From Ornithodoros turicata (lineage: Eukaryota > Arthropoda > Arachnida > Ixodida > Argasidae), in contig NC_088202.1 in assembly GCF_037126465.1 (NCBI RefSeq), positions 88,082,160 to 88,146,159 of the forward strand: a stretch of 64,000 nucleotides of DNA, read 5' to 3'. Of this stretch, positions 24,930 to 33,596 are shown piece after piece (the first letter of the stretch is position 1; every line of letters starts with the position of its first letter). The translations under genes and the position numbers were made by a program. The notes under the pieces were generated by a model, which did not search any database, was not told the origin of the DNA, and saw only the letters and a list, made by a program, of their open reading frames with translations.

Positions 24930-25140
24930 TGTGGTGGTGGAACTGCTTGCCGTAGGCGGCCACACGGACAACGTCACGACTATCGCGGGGGGGGGGGGGG
25001 GGGTCCTGTGCCGACTTCACAGGGAACAGTGCCGATATTTGTCTTAAAGCGTCTGAGGAAAACCTAGGGACAACACCCAGATAACCCACCGGCGCTCGGA
25101 TTCGAAATGACAGGCTATGCAAAACAGTGCGCCACATCGC
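24930..25140 (-). repeat. tRNA-derived SINE copy, minus strand
   Basis: On the minus strand a B-box-like ATTTCGAATCC (about 25105-25115) is followed by the shared core (CTAGGTTTTCCTCAGACGC, then GGCACTGTTCC, AAGTCGGCAC). The GTCGTGACGTTG body comes next, and then CCACCACC. A 17-base G/C tract (24987-25003) has grown inside the body. Same family as 12783-12985. Confidence 0.7.
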
Positions 25141-26042
25141 TGTCGCCAGTAAGTTACGCCGTCAGCAACACATGGATGGGCTCTCTGCGACTGGTTTGTC
25201 TCGGCTGTGGTCTAAGCTATTACGACCTTCATCTGTACACTTTTCTGAACACACGACCGTGATTGGATAAAATATTTTTTGCCTGGCACATCTGACAGCG
25301 CCACTTTGTGGCATTCACCGATCAGAAGCAAACATCACGAAAGCCAAAGACGCCATAAAAACAATTTCGTGACAGACTCCTCGTTCGAGGTGCTTCGCAA
25401 AATGAATGAGGGACAGCGCTTTCACGTTATACATGACGTCATGGTTTCAGGATTACTGATCCCAAGGCTGAGGGTTGAAACACGGCCGACGGCGCTAACA
25501 ATCTTGTGACATAGTATATCGATGTACGTATGGCATGTACCGTATATGTTGTTCAACGACATCGTCCCCTGCGAGACTCGCCTGATAAGGAGTGGCGTGC
25601 GCTGAAATTTCACTGCACGTTTAAAGGACCCTCGAGTTGTGTCATGATCGTCTGCCATCTCACTCCAAAAATAGGGCAACAGACCGTGGTCTGGCTCCCC
25701 CGAAGTGTTTGGCGAAAAATGTATGTGTGTGGGGGGGACTCTGTTTATAGAGTTCATCGTACAAGTGATCCGGAGTCTCGGGCTTGCGGTCGTTGGAACC
25801 ATTAACTCAGACTGACTTCGGTCGACCGTGGGATTGTTTAAGGGAAAGGCACGTCGTGTCTGTGTGTATCGTATATCTTCCCGAGGTGTGTAACGGGAAA
25901 CGTATCTTCGCGCACTATGTCTTCCTCCCCCGAGGAACATAATAAGAGGCCTGTAGACGCTAAGGCGCCACACATAAAACAAGTGTCAAAAACAAAGAGG
26001 GAGAAAGAAAAGAAAAAAACCTCTGGGAGCGTAGTGGGATTA
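25141..26042. other. No supported gene
   Basis: A 186-codon minus-strand frame (25422-25982) has no recognisable motif; a frame this long is expected about once by chance in 64 kb. The last 60 bp (25990-26042) are purine-rich. Confidence 0.45.
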
Positions 26043-26525
26043 AGAGGGTAGTTGGCAAGGTGTGGCCGCGAAGTGAGGACGGCTGAGGCCGTGGTGCCGA
26101 CTCCGGACTTTGTGTGTGAGAACTCTGTGATGCGATGGACTGAGTGAGAACATCGCAAGGGAGCCGTGTGCGGTTGTGGACTTTCCAGACATCAAAGAAA
26201 CCACCAGCGCAAGAGTGTCGTGACCCATCATCGTCGAGCATTCCACTAGACGCACCCAGCACCCGCCTTCGCAGGAGTCCGACAGATATGTACCACACCA
26301 GTACTGTTGCACTGATATCGTTGTTAGCATTTGTTGTATTTCTCAGTAAAATGTTGCAAATGTCGACTCTTTGCTAGCCTCCCAATTTCCTTCTTGCCGA
26401 GGTCCAAATTACCTGCACGATGTGGTGTCACTGCCCGGGAAACTTAAACTAAGAGCGGAGTGGTCTGTCCCTGATAGGCCATCCCCTCGGAGTTGGTGAC
26501 GAACCCGACCACATTTTCGTGACAA
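26043..26525 (+). repeat. 5' LTR segment of the deleted element
   Basis: 483 bp that appear identical to 29092-29574. Canonical TGT...ACA ends would place the LTR at 26061-26524. The 18 bp before that (26043-26060) are also repeated before the other copy, so either the LTR starts earlier or this flank was duplicated. Confidence 0.85.
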
Positions 26526-26528
26526 ATC

Positions 26529-26546
26529 TGGCGTCCGCGACAGGAC
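26529..26546 (+). promoter_or_regulatory. Primer binding site, tRNA-Arg-like
   Basis: TGGCGTCCGCGACAGGAC begins four bases after the repeated segment. It resembles the tRNA-Arg primer sites of the mdg1/412 gypsy elements (general knowledge). A 377-bp untranslated leader follows before gag. Confidence 0.55.
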
Positions 26547-26923
26547 CTCGGTCATTGTGGGAGGCGGAGCTAGCGAAGTTGACTTTTGCTGAGAGATTGT
26601 GTGCGAGTTGGAACCCATTTGGGAAACTGTCAAGCATTGTGTTGCATAGAGTTTGAGCAGTGTCGAGCAGTGTCGCGCAACTTGGTCTGGGAGAATTCTA
26701 GCTGTGACGATAGTGTACCGGAAGGGCACCCGAATAACTCAGGGTTGAGTTGGGAGAATACGGAACTCGTGCGGCGAGTCATTCGTGAGCTGCGCCGGAA
26801 GAGGTGCAAGGGCTACAGTAGAGGTAGCAGGAGGCCGTCTAGGTCGTATAGTGTGTGAGAGAAAGAGAAGCGTTGTTAAGTGTCGTGATTGAGGGCCGAG
26901 AAGAAGGCCAGTAACAAGAAAAC

Positions 26924-27505
26924 ATGGAGATAGAAAAACTCACAGTCTTGGGAAGAGAGTTCGGTCTGGAAGGAGAAGAGCTCCGGGCGTGGGTAGATGA
27001 AGAAAGAAAGCGTGAACGGGAAGCAAGGGCTACCGAAAGAGAGCGAGCTAGGGAAGCAGCCGCCATGGAAGTCAAGATTTTGGAGATGAAGCTCCGACTT
27101 CAAGAGCAAGGTCAAAATGGGAGCGCTGTCGTATCTGAGAGTAATGCAACCAGTCAAAGTGGAATAATGTGGAACCTGAGTCCTAACAAGCTGCTTGCGC
27201 CCTTCGATGAAAAGAAGGACGAGCTTGACGCGTACATTCTCCGCTTTGAAAGAATCGCAGCGGGACAAAAATGGCCCGAGGATCAGTGGGCCGTTGCGCT
27301 AAGCATGTGTCTCACCGGTGAGGCACTGAGCGTATTTAGTCGGCTAACGCCAGCAGATTCAGTGGTGTACGAAAAGGTCAAGACGGCTTTGTTGCAGCGA
27401 TTCCGTTTTACCGCTGATGGTTTTCGAGATAGGCTCCGGAACAGCAAGCCGGCCGACGGAGAAACGGCATCGCAGTATTACTCGCGCCTTGGAAACTATT
27501 TTTGA
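26924..27505 (+). pseudogene. Gag N-terminal part, ended by a frameshift
   Basis: 193 codons from ATG 26924. Residues about 20-65 form a charged, Glu/Arg-rich probable coiled coil. Residues about 85-190 look like a SCAN/capsid-type retroelement Gag (pattern with FDEKKDELDAYILRFE). The frame stops at TGA 27503-27505 because of one extra T in the T-run 27499-27503. The similarity continues at once in another frame (next entry). The break is a single base, so decay is slight. Gag would form the particle shell, and this copy could make only its N-terminal part. Confidence 0.85.
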
Positions 27506-29135
27506 CCGATGGATAGAACTGGCAAGCATTAAGAAGGAGTACGGCGACCTGCGAGACTTGATGCTCTCTGAACAGTTTTTGAAGGACTGTAGGCAGGATT
27601 TGGCGCTTTATCTGAAGGAGAGAAAGTCAAAGACGACAGCTGAGATGTTGGAGCTGGCCGACCATTTCCAGCAAGCACAACGTCAAACGAGACTGGGGAG
27701 ACAGGTAACGTCAGATCCAAAGCGACCTGAGACCCAAGGCAGGGCCAATGCAGATAACCCTACGGGTAGCAAGGGGAACTCCAGACCCCCCGTAAAGTGT
27801 TTCTTATGCAATAAGATTGGACATCGTGCGGCTGACTGCCGAAGTAATTTCTCCAGAAACCAACGGAGCACGTCCTGCTGGAAGTGCGGGAAGAATGGAC
27901 ATCGCGCTAACGACTGTTCCAACCAGCCGACCGCAAGCAGCCAGAGCTCCTGCTTCGTGACGGAAGAACAAGCGGTGCCAGGAAACGCTCCCTATGTGGA
28001 ATTAAAGGATGGCACTCAAGTGCCGGTGGTGAACGCGTTGTCATCCAGGGCTACAATGTTTCAGGGGAACGGACTGCCAGTTGTACCGGGAGAAGTCGAG
28101 GGCCAGCACGTAAAGGTTCTTCGGGACACGGGAAGTAATACCGTAGTGGTTAGAAAATCCTTGGTGCCGGAGGGTAGTTTTACAGGAAAGCGAAGCGCTG
28201 TCTACCTGGTAGACCGCACCATCAGATACCTGCCCGAGGCCAGGGTGACAGTAAGCACGCCATATTACGAGGGAGAAGTGATGGTCAAGTGTATGGATGA
28301 CCCCCTTTATGATTTGGTCCTTGGAAACATTGCCGGGGTACGAGACGTTGCTGATCCGAACCCGGACTGGCGAACGGAGAGCGAGATTTCGGTGCAAACA
28401 CCAGTTAGCCCCCAGGACGAAGAAATCCAAGAGCAGCACAGCAAGCCAAGTTGCGACCCGGATAAAAGTGCCGCTATGCAAACGAGGGCCCAGGCAAGGA
28501 AAGAATCCAAGCTTAAGGCTTTGAAGGTCCCCGCATCCGTCCACAGTACCGGAACAGACCTCACCAAGGAACAGACAGAGGATTCCAGTCTAAAGGCGTG
28601 TTTCAACAAACGCGGCAGGGTTATCCAGTCCAAGCGGTCGAAAGGGAGTCAGGAGTTCTTCATGAAGAATGATTTACTTTTCCGGAGATTTACACTGCCA
28701 TCGGGGCGCTGTCTTGAGCAGCTCGTGCTACCTACGGGGCGGAGGCGAGACGCTATGCGCGCAGCGCATGACGGTATGATGTCAGGGCACCAAGGAATAA
28801 AGAAAACCACTGATCGTGTCACGCAAGAATTTTACTGGCCGGGAATGCAGGAGGACATACAGCGATATGTGAAATCCTGTGACGTTTGCCAGAAGACGAC
28901 TCCGAAGGGAAAGGTTACGAAAGCCCCCTTGGGTCGTGTCCCAATCATTGACACACCATTCCAGAGAGTCGCCGTGGATATCGTCGGTCCAATCTCACCC
29001 CCTTCTGATCGCGGGAATCGGTATCTGCTCACTTTGGTAGACTATGCCACTAGATACCCGGACGCTGTGGCATTGCCAAGCATAGAGTCGGAGAGGGTAG
29101 TTGGCAAGGTGTGGCCGCGAAGTGAGGACGGCTGA
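27506..29135 (+). pseudogene. Gag C-terminus, protease and truncated integrase
   Basis: Open frame (codon numbers from 27417) that continues Gag after the frameshift. There are two CCHC zinc knuckles, starting at residues 128 and 154, then an aspartic protease with DTGS at D237. A linker of about 110 residues holds a MQTRAQARKE motif and leads into the integrase zinc finger (H451, C488, C491). The integrase core has its first catalytic Asp at 521 (VAVDIVGP). The frame then runs into the LTR and stops at 29135. The second Asp, the Glu, all of RT and all of RNase H are missing. The TRAQARKE linker between PR and IN is also what I recall from fish elements with PR-IN-RT order, which argues that RT was lost from the 3' side rather than cut out between PR and IN. 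Confidence 0.82.
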
Positions 29136-29574
29136 GGCCGTGGTGCCGACTCCGGACTTTGTGTGTGAGAACTCTGTGATGCGATGGACTGAGTGAGAAC
29201 ATCGCAAGGGAGCCGTGTGCGGTTGTGGACTTTCCAGACATCAAAGAAACCACCAGCGCAAGAGTGTCGTGACCCATCATCGTCGAGCATTCCACTAGAC
29301 GCACCCAGCACCCGCCTTCGCAGGAGTCCGACAGATATGTACCACACCAGTACTGTTGCACTGATATCGTTGTTAGCATTTGTTGTATTTCTCAGTAAAA
29401 TGTTGCAAATGTCGACTCTTTGCTAGCCTCCCAATTTCCTTCTTGCCGAGGTCCAAATTACCTGCACGATGTGGTGTCACTGCCCGGGAAACTTAAACTA
29501 AGAGCGGAGTGGTCTGTCCCTGATAGGCCATCCCCTCGGAGTTGGTGACGAACCCGACCACATTTTCGTGACAA
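29092..29574 (+). repeat. 3' LTR segment of the deleted element
   Basis: Matches 26043-26525 over its whole 483 bp. The pol frame enters it directly: there is no 3' untranslated region and no separate polypurine tract, except a short GGAGAGGG at 29090-29097. It is followed by AGTTGGCAA (29574-29582), also present at 26050-26058 and 29099-29107. Confidence 0.85.
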
Positions 29575-29877
29575 GTTGGCAAAATTGATCCACGGACCGA
29601 CCACTGTGGGATCGGTCATGATCACAGTTTTTCTCGCCACGTAAAATGCTAAAGGACTATATATTACAACCGTAGTCCACATAAGAACGGTTTCTCGAGT
29701 GTACTAGTAGGACTTTGGTAATACATATGCTTATTACATTTAACTATGAAAATAAGTTTAGGAAAACGTATAAGTATGACCGTAATAAATTACATATACA
29801 GCGTTTCAAACACAATGTTGTCTCCTGGTTGTCGATATATTTGGAGGAAGAGAGGCTCCCGCGATGCCGTTGGCCAG

Positions 29878-30691
29878 CTCCCGTGCCCTATATTGGTTAG
29901 GATGACCGCTTTTCACGCCGGGACTGGGAGGTGGCGCGGGTTCGAATCAGTTCAGTTCAAATGTTTTATTTTACAGCTTGTACAGAGGTAATGCCATACA
30001 AAATGGGGTAAAGAAATTGAATGCATTATACGGCACGAATTAGAAGGATCAAACGCCATAGGCGTGGAATTGATCCAATATTGTATGAATACAACTCAAG
30101 CTGACATACGACAGTGATCGCTAGGAAACACAAAATAAAAAATAAAAATAATTATTATTACTAACGACTCATACAGGACCAGGACCTTTCAATCAAAGAA
30201 GAAAACACCAATATCAACAACATGAAGAGTCAACACCTGATATGTAAAGCACCAACGACAATTACACAGCGCTTTCACCCATGAAATAATCATGAATCAT
30301 CTTCCTGAGAACCACTAACGAATTACAAGTATGAATATAAGGTGGAAGCGAGTTCCAAACTTTGGCCGCGAAATACTGGAAAGAAAAGTAGCCATAGTTG
30401 GTTCGAATACTAGGCAAAGTCAAGACAAATGATCCCTGATTCCTTAATGGGATTACGCAGGTCTTGGCCTGTAAACTTACAAACGAATCCCAGCACCGGC
30501 TGTGCTGTCTAAGGTCTTCCCCGGGTCTTCCGGCAGACTTTCCAAACGAATGTCGCCACAGTTCCCCCTGAAGTCGGCCCAGGACGCATACTAACCCCCC
30601 TGTCCCCCATTCCTTCCAGCTGTCCTCTCTCCATCTGCCCACATCTGTAAGCCGCTCATAGCCACAGTTGCTTCGCGGCGCTAACACGGAA
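29878..30691 (+). repeat. tRNA-Glu-like SINE, split by a LINE
   Basis: The head (29878-29948) has an A-box-like TTGGTTAGGA, an anticodon-arm-like CCGCTTTTCACG as in tRNA-Glu, and a B box GGTTCGAATC (29939-29948). The body resumes at 30490 with CCAGCACCGGCTG and the shared core (CCCCTGAAGTCGGCCCAGG near 30570). It ends with the tail GTTGCTTCGCGGCGCTAACA...CGGAA and an A-rich run. The 535 bp between are a LINE on the opposite strand. An internal RNA polymerase III promoter is implied by the A and B boxes. Confidence 0.8.
29949..30483 (-). mobile_element. 5'-truncated CR1/L2-type LINE inserted in the SINE
   Basis: Flanked by a perfect duplication CGAATC at 29943-29948 and 30484-30489. On the minus strand the ORF2 C-terminus is visible, ending at 30262: a RTNYG...SFQYFAAKVWNSLPPYI pattern followed by a LRKMIHDY helix, typical of CR1/L2/Rex LINE termini. 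The 3' untranslated region runs down to 29949 and ends in a short GAACT repeat rather than poly(A), as CR1/L2-like LINEs do. All upstream ORF2 is missing. The longer minus-strand frame to 30687 is a fusion with SINE sequence, not a gene. Confidence 0.78.
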
Positions 30692-31372
30692 ATCTAAAAA
30701 AAATATTGCTTGAACAAGACCGTATAGTAGTACAGGCTATATGTTGAACATAGGAATATGTTTCTTTCCCATAGGCGACTCGCTAATGATTGCGGAAGCA
30801 TGACTGCATAAAAAACTGCGTTTACGAAAAGAGCGAAATATTAATTCACCGTGTGTTCCTCCAACGGGTATAGTGAAGTCTGGCAGCCTGCCAGTTGCCT
30901 GCATCCAGTATCTTTCTTTCTTTTTTAAGCTGCTTCTTCCGTGTCGGACATCTCAGCACTTCAGAAGCGATACTCCGACATATCCTTATCTCAGGATAGC
31001 CAAGCTCCGGAATTCGCATTGTCACAATAACGTCACGATCGGGGTATACCAAGCGTATATAGCTTTTTCACCAATCGTATATAGCGCTCTCTTCTGTAAA
31101 TTTATTCCCGGAAATATTCTTGCATAACTGTGTACGCACACACCATGTGTACGTAACGTGTAAATTACTGTCCAGTGTTGCGCGTAAAAAAAGGCATCCA
31201 GCTCGTTATAATCGTACAATTGTTCTCATGACACAATGCCGGTATAGAATCGCGTACGCTTGTGAGGCACGTCCTCTGAGCGAGGGCATTTACAATTTTT
31301 CGGGACCGAAGTACTACTAAAGTAATAGGGAGGACAACTAGTGACAATTGAAGGCTTCCGACAAGTTATATA
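30692..31372. other. No supported gene
   Basis: Unassigned A/T-rich sequence. Confidence 0.45.
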
Positions 31373-32248
31373 CAGGGTGTCCCAGAAAACGTGTCATTGA
31401 ATTATAATAAAAAAACTACGGCACCTAGAATCACGCGGTCAACAGCATTTGTTCTTATTAGGTTTTTGCCACCTCCTAATGTGAATGTCATGTACTCCAA
31501 GTTTAATTATGTAAGTATTTGCGAACTGAAGTCGGAAATTTGCCAAGTAAAGGTCACTTTTTTACCCCACCAATATGAAGAGCGTGCCAAATTCACTCAA
31601 ATTCATGATAATTGACAGTGATATTCACGAGCTATCCCATCGGAAAAAATAGCCGAAAATCATGCTTTTCGGGGCACTGCACCATAACGCACGATGACTT
31701 CTTGAGCGCTATCGCTCTCAGTGCGACGAAAGGAGGTTCCGAAGCCAGCCCACAGAGTGATAGTAGAAAAAGTAACAGTTCCTAAAATTGGGAGAGGGAA
31801 AGCACTATCCCAGCGAACGTCGGACGTGATAAGCCGTGCCTGTTTTATCTTTTTCTGGGATGTCGGGGAGGGCTGGGTTTCCAACCTCCTTTCGTCGGAC
31901 TGACAAAGATTGCGCTGAAAAATTCATCGTGCGGTATTCTGTGCGACCTCCGTAGAGCATGATGTTCGGCTGTTTTTTCCGATGGGATAGCTCCTGAATA
32001 TCCCTGTCAATTATCATTAATTTGACTAAATTAGACACGCTCTTCACATTGGTGGGGTAAAAAAGTGACCTTTACCAGGCAAATTTCCGACTTAAGCTCG
32101 CAAAAATTTGCATAATTAAACTTACATTACACGACATGCACATGAGGAGGTGGCAAAAACCCTGTAAGAACAAATGCCATTGACCGCATGACCCTAGGTG
32201 GTGAATTTTTTTGTTATAATTCAATGACACTTTTTCTGGGACACCCTG
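31373..32248. mobile_element. Long fold-back element F1 (CAGGGTGTCCC ends)
   Basis: 876 bp that fold on themselves. The left arm is about 31373-31775 and the right arm about 31855-32248, roughly 400 bp each and visibly similar along their length; the loop is about 80 bp. The ends are CAGGGTGTCCCAG. Outside bases are TATA at left and TATG at right, giving a TA or decayed TATA target duplication. No protein is encoded. TA duplication would fit Tc1/mariner-type transposition; the superfamily is not certain. Confidence 0.85.
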
Positions 32249-32646
32249 TATGAGGCTTGCATTTGAGGCTTTTGTTTGTGCGCAAATATTCTTCTTCTTT
32301 GAAGGCACTTCGTGGCCTTTGAGAGATGATTGACAACGTAACACGGGTGGTTATGGTCTGCATCTTGTAGAGGGTAATCAAGCTTGCTTGCCTAACATAC
32401 TTTGATCATATAGACAGCCTCCAGGGTGTGTTTTATTGGCATTGCAAGATGCTTGTGGACGAGCCGTTTGTGCAGGGGTTATATTTTTTCCTCTACTTTA
32501 TAGCCACGGTTTCCGGTTCCCGGGATCTGTTTTTACAGAAATTCGGCGGGTGTTTATCGCTGTGTATTTTTGGTTTAGAAAGAACAGATTTTGTCGGCTG
32601 CAGTGTTTGGACTAGAATTATATTCCGGAATTCAGGTAACTATATA
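32249..32646. other. Spacer between fold-back elements
   Basis: No gene or repeat recognised. Confidence 0.5.
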
Positions 32647-33594
32647 CAGGGTGTCCCAGCTAAATGCGAACATATTTTTAAAAATATAGTGTATATATCA
32701 CTGTTTCTGATATGAAATCAATTGCATTATACAGCATAGGCTGAAGGGCACTCCTTAGGAGGGCATTAGCAAACTCCTAAGGCAATGTCTTAATTAACTT
32801 TCAATAATTAACTTTTTGATTATAAAAGCTACGAATTTGTCTAAATGAGAACATCCGATCCCTTTGGTCACCTGATACCGGAGCCGTTTTCAGAAAAATT
32901 CGTTCGATAGATCGTCCGCAAAAAAAGTTGTGAAGGAACACGATTTTTTTCTTTATTTTGTTCATTGCGCATGTTCGGACACGTGTCTTTCCTTCATCCC
33001 CAATGTGAGAGCGTGAAAGAGCACTGTGCCGCCTTATGCGTCGAAGATGAGCTTTAACTTGCGGAAACAAAACAAAAACAAATGTATCGGGTGACTCTAT
33101 CGGAACTGCCCTTATCTTGGGTTGCGTTTTCTGTTTTCTTTTAATATTTTTCAAGGACGCAAGAGGCGATAGTGGGCTCTTTCACCCTCTCACATTGGGG
33201 GTGAAGGAAAGACGCATCTCCGAAGATGCGCAATGACCAAAATAGAGAAACAAAAATGGTGTTCCTTCACGACTTTTTTTCGGACGATCTATCGAACGGA
33301 TTTTTGTTCTGAAAACGGCTCTGGTATCAGGGGACCAAAGGGATCTGTTGTTCTCATTTGGAGAACTTCGTAGCTTTTATAATGAAAAAGTGAATTATTC
33401 AAAGTTAATTAAGACATTGCCTTAGGAGCTGGCTAATGCCCTAGTAAGGAGTGCCCTTCAGCATATGCTATATTGCAATTGATTTCATCTCGGAAAAAGC
33501 GATATATATATATATATATATATATATAATTCCTTTTTAAAAGATATGATAAATAAAGATAAATGATATGTTCGTATTCAGCTGGGCCACCTTG
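32647..33594. mobile_element. Long fold-back element F2 (CAGGGTGTCCC ends)
   Basis: 948 bp with inverted arms of about 390-430 bp (32647-33040 and 33165-33594) and a loop of about 120 bp. The left end is CAGGGTGTCCCAGCT and the decayed right end, on the complement, is CAAGGTGGCCCAGCT. TATA lies on both sides. An AT microsatellite (33502-33529) has expanded in the right arm. The arm sequence differs from F1 beyond the first about 15 bp, so it is a separate family with shared termini. Confidence 0.85.
33502..33529. repeat. (AT)n microsatellite
   Basis: About 14 AT units within the right arm of F2, absent from the left arm. Confidence 0.9.
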
Positions 33595-33596
33595 TA

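Larger units (their letters stand above)
26043..29574 (+). mobile_element. Deleted Gmr1-like Ty3/gypsy retrotransposon
   Basis: A 3.5-kb element with two matching 483-bp terminal segments, a primer site, gag, protease and the N-terminal part of integrase. Protease leads into integrase in one open frame with no reverse transcriptase between them. That order (PR-IN before RT) is the hallmark of the Gmr1-like gypsy group. The frame breaks off inside the integrase core and joins the 3' terminal segment, so the rest of integrase and any RT and RNase H are gone. The copy cannot be autonomous. True LTR edges are uncertain (see the LTR entries). Confidence 0.82.

Noticed and set aside
25422..25982. 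186-codon minus-strand frame
   Set aside because: No motif, no splice or start context; a rough count of stops gives an expectation near one frame of this length by chance in 64 kb.
30262..30687. 141-codon minus-strand frame as a gene
   Set aside because: It joins the LINE ORF2 C-terminus to antisense SINE sequence across a target duplication, so it is an accidental fusion.
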